DNA of 62,140 bases, from the NCBI RefSeq assembly GCF_000220525.1, contig NZ_AFPK01000070.1, forward strand, positions 1 to 62,140, read 5' to 3'. Under the pieces are notes generated by a model, which did not search any database, was not told the DNA's origin, and was given only the letters and a program-made list of their open reading frames with translations. Shown here piece by piece: positions 7,638 to 17,147 of this stretch (position 1 is its first letter; each line of letters starts with the position of its first letter). Origin of the DNA: Ochrovirga pacifica (GTDB taxonomy: Bacteria > Bacteroidota > Bacteroidia > Flavobacteriales > Flavobacteriaceae). The position numbers and the translations under genes were made by a program.

Positions 7638-8429
7638 TTAACGTGTTAACAATACGGCTGTACTAATCAATAAAGAGATCACTCCTACCAAACTCGACAC
7701 ATTTCCTAAATAACCTGCAGATTTCACTTTGGCACTGTTAGGATTTACGACCAACACATCGTTGGGTTGTATGTAATAAGTCTCTTTGTTGATCCAATTG
7801 GTTTTTGTTAAATCTATAGCATATACTTTGCGTTCTCCTTGTACTTCACGTATTAGCACTATGTCTTTACGTTTCCCATTAATGGTTAAATCCCCTGCAT
7901 AACCTAGGGCTTGAGGAATTGATAACGTTTGTTCTGTAAAGGTATAAGTACCTGGTTGACTTACCTCTCCTAATACTGTAAACTTTGCATTTAGTAAACG
8001 AATGTCTACCGAGGGCTCTACCAAATGTTTTTCCTCTTCCAAAAGATTGATTAGGTACTTTTCAAGTTCATGTATTGATTTATCTTTTGTTGCTACTTTA
8101 CCTAAAACAGGCAAACGTATCTCTCCATTATTATCAACTAAATATCCTTGTATTTTTAGTAGCTCTATACTTCCTTGTTGCCCTGTTCCGTTTTGCCCTG
8201 GTTTTTGTTTATTGTATGCTATAGCTGACTCTGGCACTAAAGCAGAGATTGTTATTGACAAAATATCATTGGGTTGGATTAGTATCGTTGGGCGTTCAAC
8301 CTCTTCTTGCTTTAATTTATCTATCTTTTGGAAATATAATATATCTTTTTTATATGTACAGCTTTGTAATAATCCTAAAAAAATCACTATACACACAGAT
8401 ATTTTTTTACCTAACTTTATTAATTTCAT
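7638..8429 (-). CDS. wza: Polysaccharide export lipoprotein, Wza family (module A)
   Basis: Outer-membrane export channel lipoprotein, 263 residues. A signal peptide with lipobox LLQSC puts the lipidated Cys at residue 24. The Poly_export domain (IQPNDILSITISALVPES) is followed by an SLBB-type segment (FTVLGEVSQPGTYTF). The C-terminus is a hydrophobic helix ending ISLLISTAVLLTR. Bacteroidota Wza proteins are shorter than the E. coli protein and commonly look like this. It is paired with wzc downstream and shares its layout with the second copy at 28529. Confidence 0.93.
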   Translation of the reverse strand: MKLIKLGKKISVCIVIFLGLLQSCTYKKDILYFQKIDKLKQEEVERPTILIQPNDILSITISALVPESAIAYNKQKPGQNGTGQQGSIELLKIQGYLVDNNGEIRLPVLGKVATKDKSIHELEKYLINLLEEEKHLVEPSVDIRLLNAKFTVLGEVSQPGTYTFTEQTLSIPQALGYAGDLTINGKRKDIVLIREVQGERKVYAIDLTKTNWINKETYYIQPNDVLVVNPNSAKVKSAGYLGNVSSLVGVISLLISTAVLLTR

Positions 8430-8496
8430 ATTCTATTTTATTATTCAATGCCTTTTCTTTAATTCAAACCAAATGCCCTTGTACTTAAAACACCTT

Positions 8497-9270
8497 TTAT
8501 TTAATCCTTTGTTTTCTTAGATTTTTCTTTCGCTTTCGAATACGCAAGCCCATTTTTAAAAGAACAAATCCAAAAAAGGGTCCATAATAAACGTATCTCC
8601 TCCACATACGCTTAGGCTCTTTTACCAAACGAATGAACCACTCTAAACCTAATTTGATCCAAAACGGTGATGGTCTTTCAACAGTTCCCGCATAAAAATC
8701 AAACACAGCCCCAATAGCACACACCGTACCTACCTGTAATTCCTTAAAATGCTCTTTGGCCCATTTTTCTTGTTTGGGAGCTGTCATTCCTACAAATAGT
8801 ACGTAAGGCTTGTGTGTATTTACTGCTGCAATCATTGCCTGATTGTCTTCTTTGCTAAATTCTGGTTTGTACGGAGGTGAATAGGTCGCTACTTTTATAT
8901 TTGGATATTCTTTTGCTAATCGTTCCCTGATCTTCTTAAGGGTTATTTCGCTTGCCCCCATGTACATACACGTACCATGATCTTTGTTAAGCTGCTCTAA
9001 CAAATACTGATGAATGTCCGCCCCTGCAATTTTTTGTATGGTTTGTTTTTTTAACAACTTGGCCGCAATCACAATACCTATTCCATCTGGTAACAAAATG
9101 TCCGACTTTTGTAACGCTTTTTTAAACTTGTAATCATTGTCTGCAATACAATATGAATATTGATTGATCGTGTTGATCAATTGTTTGTTTCTGTAGTCTA
9201 TATCTGTTAAGTTACCAGTAAACACTTTATATTCTAACAAGGGAAGCGTTTTGTATTTCTTTTTCGTCAT
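8497..9270 (-). CDS. WecG/TagA/CpsF family glycosyltransferase (GT26)
   Basis: A 257-residue GT26 enzyme. These usually add the second sugar (for example ManNAc or ManNAcA) to an undecaprenyl-diphosphate sugar at the inner face of the membrane. DGIGIVIAAKLL, CMYMGAS and VLFVGMTAPKQEKW are characteristic family segments. The C-terminus is very basic (RIRKRKKNLRKQ), suited to peripheral membrane binding. It lies next to wza and wzc of module A, which has no initiating phosphosugar transferase of its own. The initiating enzyme may be the one at 29334 or lie elsewhere. Confidence 0.9.
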   Translation of the reverse strand: MTKKKYKTLPLLEYKVFTGNLTDIDYRNKQLINTINQYSYCIADNDYKFKKALQKSDILLPDGIGIVIAAKLLKKQTIQKIAGADIHQYLLEQLNKDHGTCMYMGASEITLKKIRERLAKEYPNIKVATYSPPYKPEFSKEDNQAMIAAVNTHKPYVLFVGMTAPKQEKWAKEHFKELQVGTVCAIGAVFDFYAGTVERPSPFWIKLGLEWFIRLVKEPKRMWRRYVYYGPFFGFVLLKMGLRIRKRKKNLRKQRIK

Positions 9271-9306
9271 ATCCTTAGCTTTAACAGAATTACAAATATC
9301 TGTATT

Positions 9307-9343
9307 AATAAGTTAATCAACACTTTTTTAACATTAACTTATT
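9307..9343. repeat. AT-rich inverted repeat at a gene end
   Basis: An 11-bp inverted repeat (aataagttaat / attaacttatt) with a 15-nt loop straddles the stop of the upstream glycosyltransferase gene, in the 63-bp gap before the WecG gene. No T-run follows, so it is at best a weak terminator or an RNA-stabilising stem. Confidence 0.5.
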
Positions 9344-10560
9344 GTCATTATCTTTTTATATTCACTAACCACTTGGTTAACTTTACATTCCCAAGAAAGT
9401 TCTGACTGCCTTTTCTGACAGTTCATAGCCATTTTCTCTAATACACTTCTGTTTTGGTACAATTTTTTAATAATTTCTGAAAATTCAGAAACTGATTTTT
9501 CAGGATTAGTCAATGATATTTTTATTCCAACATTATTGTCTACAGAATCTCCATGTCCGCATGTATCAAAGCAAAGGATAGGCAAATTATTCCCAATAGC
9601 TTCCAATACAACATGAGGCGTTCCTTCAGCAACACTTGTAAAAAAGAACAAGTCCGAAATTTGCATCATTTTCTGTACCTCTTTGTGAGGTATTAAACCA
9701 TAAAATTTACATTGTTTTTCGACACCTAATTCTTTAGCCAAACTTTTGTATAGTTGGTCATCTCCTCCTCCAACAATGTGCAATTGTACGTTTTTATTAG
9801 CAACCTTTGCAACTGATTGAATCGCCAAAGACAATTGTTTTCTAAAATCTAATTTCCCCACCCACAACAAATCCAGTGTATTTTTAGTTGATTTGTCTAG
9901 CAACTCATGCGTTTGTTCATAACAGCCAGTCTCATTTAATAGAGGCGTTTGGATACCAAAATATTTATAAAAGGTACGCTGTGAATTTGAAGAAGCAGCA
10001 AGTACTAAGGACGCTTTTTCTACAGCAGTATTCACACGTTTTGAATTTTTCAATTGCCAAACAGTAATCTTATTTTTCAGTTTGATGAAGATTTTGGTTT
10101 TTTGAGTAGCTCCATGTAAATAAGCTTCGGGAAAGCTTTCTTTGGCATCCACTGGTCCCCATACAAAGGAAGTATCCTTTAATTTCCATAAAAAACCTGG
10201 CTCTCTAAAACCAATCATATTCAACTGATGCACAATCTTAATACCTTCCTTTTTAACAATAGTTTCAGCTAATAGGTATGTTTTGTATTGCCATCTTTTG
10301 TAATGCTTGTAAAATCGCCAATCGCCTTGATTCCAGCACATTTTGCGAACTTCTTCAGATAAGGGATTGTAATAGAAGTGCATGTTTTTTCCCTCTGGTA
10401 AGGTAGATAAAACCTCCTCTATGTTATCTCTAAATTCTCCTTCTGTAATGATATGAAGCTCACAATGAGTGGCTAAGTTGACACACCAATTCCAAGCCAT
10501 TCCTGGCTCACTTCCCATTCCAGGCGAACAGGCATAGGCATTGATTAAAACCTTTATCAT
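9334..10560 (-). CDS. Glycosyltransferase family 4 (GT-B fold)
   Basis: A 408-residue retaining GT4-type enzyme predicted to add a sugar to the module A repeat unit in the cytoplasm. The N-terminus INAYACSPGMGSEPGMAWNW has the usual glycine-rich acceptor-side loop. The C-terminal half shows LLWVGKLDFRKQLSLA and the EX7E motif within EGTPHVVLEAIGN. Donor and acceptor cannot be deduced. It lies in the same direction as its neighbours, 30 nt after the acetyltransferase gene. Confidence 0.9.
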   Translation of the reverse strand: MIKVLINAYACSPGMGSEPGMAWNWCVNLATHCELHIITEGEFRDNIEEVLSTLPEGKNMHFYYNPLSEEVRKMCWNQGDWRFYKHYKRWQYKTYLLAETIVKKEGIKIVHQLNMIGFREPGFLWKLKDTSFVWGPVDAKESFPEAYLHGATQKTKIFIKLKNKITVWQLKNSKRVNTAVEKASLVLAASSNSQRTFYKYFGIQTPLLNETGCYEQTHELLDKSTKNTLDLLWVGKLDFRKQLSLAIQSVAKVANKNVQLHIVGGGDDQLYKSLAKELGVEKQCKFYGLIPHKEVQKMMQISDLFFFTSVAEGTPHVVLEAIGNNLPILCFDTCGHGDSVDNNVGIKISLTNPEKSVSEFSEIIKKLYQNRSVLEKMAMNCQKRQSELSWECKVNQVVSEYKKIMTIS

Positions 10561-10590
10561 CTAATTTATCTTTTAGTCTGAAATTAAAAA

Positions 10591-11157
10591 CTATCTTCTT
10601 GCCTTTTTTAAAAACATAAGATGTTCATTTTTCATATCTTCATTAAAACGATCCCTAATTTTTTTTGCTGGAACCCCTCCCCATATTTCACATGGTGGTA
10701 TGTCTTTATTTACTAGTGAACCAGCTGCTACAATAGCCCCTTTACCAATAGTAACTCCCGCTATAATATTACATCCATGACCTATCCAAACATCATCCTC
10801 CACAACTGTTATTCCATCTTCACCTCTTTCACCGTCCCAAATATATTTACCCGGAACATCAAACATGTGATCATTTTTACCAACAAAACAAACACGTCCT
10901 GCCATTAACACATGATTCCCAAAATGTACATCCGAGGCAATATTACAATACTGACCAAATTGAACTCTATGACCTATTTTTATATCTCTTTTGGCAAAAC
11001 TTGTCTGCTTCATCACTCGTACAAAGCCACCGTAAGACACCCAGGGATACTTAATATTAAATGTGTACCATGACCTAGCTATATTTAAATAATAAGAAAT
11101 AGTGAATTTTACTTTACTAGTTCCTTTTGGCATGTTACTATAACCTATCTTAACCAT
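10591..11157 (-). CDS. Hexapeptide-repeat acyltransferase (LbH fold)
   Basis: A 188-residue left-handed beta-helix transferase of the WbbJ/CatB type. Imperfect [LIV]-G-x4 hexapeptides run through the middle and C-terminus, ending VWIGHGCNIIAGVTIGKGAI, with the conserved His in GHG, then EIWGGVPAKKIRDR. These enzymes usually O-acetylate sugars with acetyl-CoA, and this one probably decorates the module A polysaccharide. It starts 5 nt after the preceding glycosyltransferase stop. An inserted loop (about residues 95-115, KNDHMFDVPGKY) is typical of the sugar O-acetyltransferase subgroup. Confidence 0.88.
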   Translation of the reverse strand: MVKIGYSNMPKGTSKVKFTISYYLNIARSWYTFNIKYPWVSYGGFVRVMKQTSFAKRDIKIGHRVQFGQYCNIASDVHFGNHVLMAGRVCFVGKNDHMFDVPGKYIWDGERGEDGITVVEDDVWIGHGCNIIAGVTIGKGAIVAAGSLVNKDIPPCEIWGGVPAKKIRDRFNEDMKNEHLMFLKKARR

Positions 11158-11162
11158 AATAT

Positions 11163-12287
11163 CTAACTGTTATAAACTGAATAAAATACTTTAACATACT
11201 GTTCAAAAGAAACTGGCATTAAATTTTCTTTTTTATCCTCATTTTTATCGTGCGAATTGGAATACATGTAATTTAAGGACTCCACAAATTCTTCGCTTTC
11301 TAAAGGATCAAATATTTTCCCATTCTGATCTGTAATGAAATCTAGTGCTCCTATATATTTACTTCCTAAAACAGGACATCCAAAAACCAAAGCTTCATTC
11401 ACAACTGCACCAAAAGGTTCGTATCGACTTGGTAAGACATAAAAGTCTGCTATGTGGTACCAAGCATACAAATCTTTCCCTGAATAAAACCCCGCAAATA
11501 TTACTTTATCCTTAATATGTAAAGAAGCACATTGATTTTCTAAAGCATCTTTATCATGACCTGTACCGACCAATACTAACTTATAGTTTTCGTTTTCTGA
11601 TTTGGCAAACGCTTCTAATAAGAGATCCAATCCCTTTATATGCTGTTTCAGTCGCCCCGTGTACAAGACAATTTTTTGATCTTTTAGGTTAAATCTTTCT
11701 TTATAACCTTCTACAGTTTCTTGGAATGACCTCTTATAATTTAAAAGACTTTGAGGGCTTTGGATATTAGGACAAATACCTACTTCTAGCTTAGGAAAAG
11801 TTTGTTCATAAAATTTTTTCACAGCTTCACTATACACGATGACAGACCCTGCTATACTTAAAACATATCTCCTAAATAGCCCCTTTACACCTTTTACACC
11901 TCTTGCTATCGCTAAATTATCAGAAGTTGTTATCACATATTGATAATTCAATAATTTTAATTTCTTAATCATTGCCACAGCAATACTCGTTGGAGAATAT
12001 TCATGAGAAAACACGATATCGGGTTTTACAGAATTTATAATTTTGTAAAGTCCAAATCGTATTGGGCGCTTCCCAATTTTAAACCCGTTGTTTAGAAAGA
12101 TATTGGTGATACTATTATCCAATCTTCCTAATAAATCTTCTCGATCGTATTGAAAACCCTCAACCTCAGCATTCGTATAAACAATAGTCAATTGGTAATA
12201 CTTTGCCATTTCATTAAACACATCTATTCGCCAAGGCGGTAGGTATTGAAAGAAAACTAATGCTTTTGGTTTGTTAACACACATCAT
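11163..12287 (-). CDS. Glycosyltransferase family 4 (GT-B fold)
   Basis: A 374-residue GT4 enzyme of module A. VLYTGRLKQHIKGLDLLLEA marks the donor-binding half, and RYEPFGAVVNEAL contains the EX7E motif. The N-terminal half has the FFQYLPPWRIDVFNEMAKYY pattern of glycosyltransferases that act on lipid-linked acceptors. Substrates are not predictable. The initial MM may mean the true start is either of the two adjacent Met codons. Confidence 0.9.
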   Translation of the reverse strand: MMCVNKPKALVFFQYLPPWRIDVFNEMAKYYQLTIVYTNAEVEGFQYDREDLLGRLDNSITNIFLNNGFKIGKRPIRFGLYKIINSVKPDIVFSHEYSPTSIAVAMIKKLKLLNYQYVITTSDNLAIARGVKGVKGLFRRYVLSIAGSVIVYSEAVKKFYEQTFPKLEVGICPNIQSPQSLLNYKRSFQETVEGYKERFNLKDQKIVLYTGRLKQHIKGLDLLLEAFAKSENENYKLVLVGTGHDKDALENQCASLHIKDKVIFAGFYSGKDLYAWYHIADFYVLPSRYEPFGAVVNEALVFGCPVLGSKYIGALDFITDQNGKIFDPLESEEFVESLNYMYSNSHDKNEDKKENLMPVSFEQYVKVFYSVYNS

Positions 12288-12333
12288 ATCTATTCTATTG
12301 GTATAAAACTGTTTCTAATTAATAAATAGATTA

Positions 12334-13197
12334 CTAATTTCTTTTTTTATATTTATATAATAACTGTTTTTTAGCACCTTGAAATGTTTTAATAATACCA
12401 ATCATTTTAATTGAAAACAAAACAGGATTATTTTTACGTGTAGTATACTTTTTTAACTTCTTTACATCCATGTTTATGACTACATTTAAAGCAGACTTTA
12501 AAAAAGGAATTCCATGGTGTTTCGTATTAAATAATAGTGCATTTAATGTGTTTACCTCACGGACATGATTATACTGTTCTGAATCCCACGTTGATTTTGC
12601 AGAACCAAAATAATAAATATCCATTTCTTTATTTATAAATGGTTTTATATCATAATATCTCGATCTTGGTAGACTTCTATATCGAAATACGTAGGGATCT
12701 GTTTTACTGTCACTTGAATCTAATAAAGATACTAACTCAAATTGACCATTGAAACTAATTGCTTTTTTAGCACCAATTAAAGATCCATATAACACAGCTG
12801 CATATCCTCCAGCAGAACTTCCTAAAGTTATTACTGACAAACCTTGAGTTTGCTCCTTTAAAAAATCCTTTAATTTTTCTGGTGAATTAACCTCTTTGTT
12901 TATCCCTGAAAGATACCATTGCTTGTGAACATCTCTTAGTAAAATGTGTTTGTATACGTTTTCAATCCTAGTTCCGTACCACTCAAAAAAATTCTTCTCT
13001 ACAATTCTTTCAGTAAATACTTCTTTACTATTGGGATAGTAAATATCATTGCTACTAAAATAAATAGCACAGGTAGAACGGTCAGTAGCTTTTTCATTGT
13101 ATGAAACCAAGAAGTTATCTTTAGCATTGTAAATATTTTTTACTAGTTCAGAATCTACTTGAAATACATAAGGTTCATTGCTTTCTTTTATTTCCAT
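12334..13197 (-). CDS. Putative alpha/beta-hydrolase in polysaccharide cluster, unassigned
   Basis: A 287-residue protein I cannot place in a named family. It has a nucleophile elbow, GSSAGG (126-131), with candidate nucleophile S128. H227/H228 in TKHHGIPF would be the catalytic His and D205 a possible acid. These fit an alpha/beta-hydrolase or related esterase/acyltransferase fold. No signal peptide or membrane helix is obvious, so it should act in the cytoplasm. It overlaps the upstream GT2 gene by 10 bp, indicating tight co-expression. A role in adding or removing an ester group on the repeat unit is only an inference. Confidence 0.75.
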   Translation of the reverse strand: MEIKESNEPYVFQVDSELVKNIYNAKDNFLVSYNEKATDRSTCAIYFSSNDIYYPNSKEVFTERIVEKNFFEWYGTRIENVYKHILLRDVHKQWYLSGINKEVNSPEKLKDFLKEQTQGLSVITLGSSAGGYAAVLYGSLIGAKKAISFNGQFELVSLLDSSDSKTDPYVFRYRSLPRSRYYDIKPFINKEMDIYYFGSAKSTWDSEQYNHVREVNTLNALLFNTKHHGIPFLKSALNVVINMDVKKLKKYTTRKNNPVLFSIKMIGIIKTFQGAKKQLLYKYKKRN

Positions 13198-14015
13198 AAA
13201 TGAGGTATTAGTGCTCTTAGGTTAATTGTAATAAAATGTTTTATCGCCACTCCCAACCCAAAATGTCTTTTTTCGTAAACAAAAAATGGAACAGGCTCAG
13301 CATAGCCAAGAGGAGAATATAATAACTTAAATCGTTTTCTTATAGGTGTCTCCTTCAGACACCATTTAGGTAGTGTTGGATTCTTTTCGCAAGTACCTAT
13401 ATAATTTGCAGCCAAATAGTTTTTAAAACCTGCTTTTATCGCTCTCAAGCTGTAATCATGATCACCAATCGCATGAACAAAAGTCCAGTCTAAATTACCT
13501 AATTTATCATAAACTTGCTTAGGAACAAGAACACAGTTCCCATTCATAATAGCACACTCTTGTATACTACCATTGGGCTCAAGCAAACCATCATTACCTT
13601 TCGATGTAGCACCATAAGTTACTTTACCATCTTTCGAAGAGCAAGTTGGTCCGCAGACAATGGAATTAAAGCAACTTTCTTCAGCTCCACTTATCATGGT
13701 GATCAAAGCATTTTTATACAAATTTGTGTCATCATTCAGCCATAAATAAAAATCAAATTTTCGCTTACTAGTGGCTGCTTTCCAGGCCGTATGCATGCCT
13801 CTATTCCAAAATAAGGTTCCATCTCCTTTTATTATATTTACTTCAGAAAATTGTCTTTTTACTTCTTCTGAAGTCCCGTCTGTACAACCATCATCTACCA
13901 AAAAAACCTCTAAACTATAATCTACAGGGAAATCTGCTACAAATAAAGCTTTTAAACATGCTATTGTTTTTTCTTTTCTGTTAAAACAAGTTAAAAGTAC
14001 AGCTATAGTTTTCAT
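13188..14015 (-). CDS. Glycosyltransferase family 2 (GT-A fold)
   Basis: A 275-residue GT2 enzyme beginning MKTIAVLLTCFNRKEKTIAC. It has VDDGCTDGT in the nucleotide-binding region and LWLNDDTNLY as the DxD-like metal site. The later segment PKWCLKETPIRKRFKLLYSPLGY resembles rhamnosyltransferase-like members, but the sugar is not determined. It is in module A, just after the Wzy-like gene. Confidence 0.9.
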   Translation of the reverse strand: MKTIAVLLTCFNRKEKTIACLKALFVADFPVDYSLEVFLVDDGCTDGTSEEVKRQFSEVNIIKGDGTLFWNRGMHTAWKAATSKRKFDFYLWLNDDTNLYKNALITMISGAEESCFNSIVCGPTCSSKDGKVTYGATSKGNDGLLEPNGSIQECAIMNGNCVLVPKQVYDKLGNLDWTFVHAIGDHDYSLRAIKAGFKNYLAANYIGTCEKNPTLPKWCLKETPIRKRFKLLYSPLGYAEPVPFFVYEKRHFGLGVAIKHFITINLRALIPHLWK

Positions 14016-14026
14016 TATTTGTTTCT

Positions 14027-15322
14027 TTATATTTGAATTTTATTCGTTTTGGACTTTGATACTTTATATTTTGTAAATCCAGTTTTTGTAAACATTGCAT
14101 TAATCCATAGTTCAATTTCATAATTATTCATACATCTGATTCTTTTTGACAAACAAATTCCTATTGTTAACCATAATGTATATGTAGTTAAAGTAAAATA
14201 ATTAATATCTTCTACCCAAGCATAACACCAGCGAAACCCCAAGTATAAACCTAATATTTTACTATAAAAATTATTTGATTGATTAATTGCTATGTTACTA
14301 GCCGAATAAAATATCATAAAATAAAGAAAAACTCCTACAGCACCTGTCCACGTAAACACATTCAAGATAGCAACTTCATTTCCTATTCTTTCAGAGCGCC
14401 CTGTTATTTCTTCTAAGGAGGCAAAAAGTTCAGTTTCATTTCCTCTCGCAGGGCTTCTACCGAATAACCATGTATTATACTTTTTAGCAGTCATCAATAC
14501 TTCTACATACAATGGGGATCTAGTATCTGCTGTTAAATCTTCTTCTTTTACCTCGCCTGTTTCTAAATTAACATTGTTTGTTGTAAAATCACCATCAACA
14601 TATTCACTAATTTTAAAAATATTAAAAAAACCTGTTGTTGCTAAATAAAAAAACAAAAAGGGAATTATAAACAGTATTTTATTTAAAACATTCAACACAG
14701 TATTCGTAAAATATTTTCTAAAATAAAATAGCATTGAAAACAACAATGGAATAAAAAACTTAATCACATTACTCCTAGCTGCAAAATTGTAAAAAACAAC
14801 AAATACACATAATGATAAAACTAAATAGCTATGTGGTTTTCTTATACGTGATAAAAATAAAGCTAATAAACTGATTGGTACTAAAAAAAAGCCTACTGCA
14901 CCTATTGAAATAAAGGGAAATAAAATTAACAATAAAGGAAGCGTATATCTTAAATAAAATCTAAACAATAAAATCGTAAAATTGGGGTTATTACCAGAAA
15001 AAGCAACAATTGGCAAAAGTAATGCAAAACCATTTGATAGTGCAGCCTTATAATCCCAATAAACTTCTGCAACGATTATCCCTCTTACAACATTCATTAA
15101 GTTATATATTAAATACACACTTATCAAATAAAAACCTACACTATATTCTTTCCTTTTTATTAAATAAAAACTTATAAAGAAAAAAAACAATAACACCAAT
15201 ACTTCTGCAAGCCAAGTTGTAATTGTATTTCCTAAAGGAAGTGTTGTATAGGGTATTAATGTTATAATTGCTACCACTAAAATAGTGTACGGTGTGTATT
15301 TTTGTAATATATACCTATTCAT
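14027..15322 (-). CDS. Wzy-like polysaccharide polymerase (multi-pass membrane protein)
   Basis: A 431-residue integral membrane protein with about ten hydrophobic helices and a long polar loop at about residues 240-300 (containing GRSPARGNETELFASLEEI). This is the layout of O-antigen polymerases, in which the large periplasmic loop carries functional Arg residues. Sequence conservation in this family is low, so the call rests on topology and context. Module A otherwise has a flippase and Wza/Wzc but no polymerase. It would join repeat units on the periplasmic face. Confidence 0.75.
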   Translation of the reverse strand: MNRYILQKYTPYTILVVAIITLIPYTTLPLGNTITTWLAEVLVLLFFFFISFYLIKRKEYSVGFYLISVYLIYNLMNVVRGIIVAEVYWDYKAALSNGFALLLPIVAFSGNNPNFTILLFRFYLRYTLPLLLILFPFISIGAVGFFLVPISLLALFLSRIRKPHSYLVLSLCVFVVFYNFAARSNVIKFFIPLLFSMLFYFRKYFTNTVLNVLNKILFIIPFLFFYLATTGFFNIFKISEYVDGDFTTNNVNLETGEVKEEDLTADTRSPLYVEVLMTAKKYNTWLFGRSPARGNETELFASLEEITGRSERIGNEVAILNVFTWTGAVGVFLYFMIFYSASNIAINQSNNFYSKILGLYLGFRWCYAWVEDINYFTLTTYTLWLTIGICLSKRIRCMNNYEIELWINAMFTKTGFTKYKVSKSKTNKIQI

Positions 15323-15325
15323 ATA

Positions 15326-15931
15326 TCATAATTCTTTTATAAATTTTGCAGGATTCCCAGCCCATATTTGGTTTGCAGGTATACTTTTACTTACTAGTGA
15401 ACACGCACCTACAACTGAATTCTCTCCTATAGTTACTCCTTTTAAAATTGTGGTATGAGCGCCTAGGAAGGCATTATCTCCTATATTTACTTCAGCTTTT
15501 CCAGATGTTTTCTTATCTAAAGTAGGATCTCTTCTAATTTCTGGATCTAAATTGTGAAAATCAGTATCATAAACACAAACTCCACCACCTAGTTTTACAT
15601 CGTTTCCAATAGTTATTTTATGGTTGCAAATTAGCGCTGTGGAACTCATACCTACATTATCCCCTATTGACAACTCTCCTTCTACCCAAAATATCGTTTT
15701 TTGTTGACGTCCTATAACATTAAAATTTTCTCCACTGTTTGCACAAAAATTATCTCCTATAGTAACCTTCCCTCTTCTTGTTACCCTAACTTTCATTACT
15801 CCCAAAACTTTTAAGTCTTTACCATAGTTAACATCATTAAGAAAAAAAATCACTTTCGCATATATGTTATAGAAAGGCATGAATAACATTCCCTTAACTT
15901 TTCTAAAGGCTTTATAAAGTGTACTTATCAT
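15326..15931 (-). CDS. Hexapeptide-repeat acyltransferase (LbH fold)
   Basis: A 201-residue left-handed beta-helix transferase with many hexapeptide repeats (VTIGDNFCANSG, LSIGDNVGMSS, ITIGNDVKLGGG, VNIGDNAFLGAHTTI). It ends GENSVVGACSLVSKSIPANQIWAGNPAKFI, the usual C-terminus of sugar or serine acetyltransferase-like proteins. It probably O-acetylates the module A repeat unit. The start overlaps the stop of the upstream glycosyltransferase by 4 bp (ATGA), so translation is coupled. Confidence 0.88.
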   Translation of the reverse strand: MISTLYKAFRKVKGMLFMPFYNIYAKVIFFLNDVNYGKDLKVLGVMKVRVTRRGKVTIGDNFCANSGENFNVIGRQQKTIFWVEGELSIGDNVGMSSTALICNHKITIGNDVKLGGGVCVYDTDFHNLDPEIRRDPTLDKKTSGKAEVNIGDNAFLGAHTTILKGVTIGENSVVGACSLVSKSIPANQIWAGNPAKFIKEL

Positions 15932-17142
15932 AGTTTCGCTTTTAATACTTCTTCATAAGAATCTAAATACTGTTTCGACACAGACTCTGATGAAAACCGA
16001 TTGACCACATTTTCGTAACAGCTCAAGGCTAGTTTTTTATATTTAGTTTCGTCTTTAATTAATTCTGTCAACTTGTTTAAAATATCGCTATAGTCCCTAA
16101 CATTAACTAGTAACTCTTTTTGATTGATTACCCATGGAACTGCTCCAGATTTATCACCTCCAATTGCTGGAATCCCCATAGACATAGATTCAATAAGAAC
16201 TACTCCAAAGGATTCTTCTAATGCTGGATGTAGAAAGAGATGTGCCATTTTAAGTTGCTCTAAAAGATAGTCTCTCGTTACGGCACCATTAAAGAAAATA
16301 TTCTCTTCAAGACCTATCTCTTGTGCTTCTTTGAAAGCAACGCCTTCTTTTTCAGAGCCTGAACCAAATAAATGTAAACTAGCATTTGGAAATTGATCCA
16401 ATAAATTTTTAAATGCTAACAAAGCGCTTTTACCATTTTTTCTCTCATCCCACCCATTATTTATCATAAAAATTCTAGGACTACCAATGGTTGAAATTCT
16501 ATCATCAATCATTTTTTTTACTTCATCAATGTAATATTCAATCTGGATAGGATTTGGCACAACTTTAACTTGTTTGCACCTTTTATTAGCATAACCTAAC
16601 ATATAGGGAGAAACAGTAGTAGCTTTATCAACCTTTTTTAAGTTCATTTCAGCCATTAACAATCTACCAAACCTGTATAAATTTTTAAAATACTTAAGTA
16701 TTACAAATGGATTATCGTGTATTGTAACAAGGTAAGGATAACCTGACTTTATTGCTGCTCCTGCAAATTCATAAGACCAATGTGCATGAACTATATCTGG
16801 TTTTACATCTTGAATAATAGATTTCATTTTTTCTTTCTCAAAAGCAAAAAGATCAACTATTCGTCCTAACTTATTTCCATTTTTCTTCAGTGAATTTGGC
16901 CTGTAAGGAACAACATGCCAAGAGAACTTATCGTTTATAAAACTTTTAACCTCATAATCTCCATCAATAGCCTTCGTAGTTGTTATCGCAACTACCTCAT
17001 GCCCCATATCTAGAAACTCTTTTAATAAGGTACCTATAAAAGGAGCTCCTGAATATCCGTCTGGTAGAAAATTTAAGTCATCTTTCGGTAAAAAATCTTT
17101 AATAAAACTTTTATCAGATGGTGCTAAAAGGGCAATTTTCAT
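15928..17142 (-). CDS. Glycosyltransferase family 4 (GT-B fold)
   Basis: A 404-residue GT4 enzyme. The N-terminal half includes FLPDGYSGAPFIGTLLKEF and PDIVHAHWSYEFAG. The donor-binding half has MINNGWDERKNGKSALLAF, and the EX7E motif lies within EESFGVVLIESM. It is part of the tightly packed module A operon, with a 4-bp overlap to the acyltransferase and a 5-nt gap to the pyruvyl transferase. The donor sugar is unknown. Confidence 0.9.
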   Translation of the reverse strand: MKIALLAPSDKSFIKDFLPKDDLNFLPDGYSGAPFIGTLLKEFLDMGHEVVAITTTKAIDGDYEVKSFINDKFSWHVVPYRPNSLKKNGNKLGRIVDLFAFEKEKMKSIIQDVKPDIVHAHWSYEFAGAAIKSGYPYLVTIHDNPFVILKYFKNLYRFGRLLMAEMNLKKVDKATTVSPYMLGYANKRCKQVKVVPNPIQIEYYIDEVKKMIDDRISTIGSPRIFMINNGWDERKNGKSALLAFKNLLDQFPNASLHLFGSGSEKEGVAFKEAQEIGLEENIFFNGAVTRDYLLEQLKMAHLFLHPALEESFGVVLIESMSMGIPAIGGDKSGAVPWVINQKELLVNVRDYSDILNKLTELIKDETKYKKLALSCYENVVNRFSSESVSKQYLDSYEEVLKAKL

Positions 17143-17147
17143 ATTCT

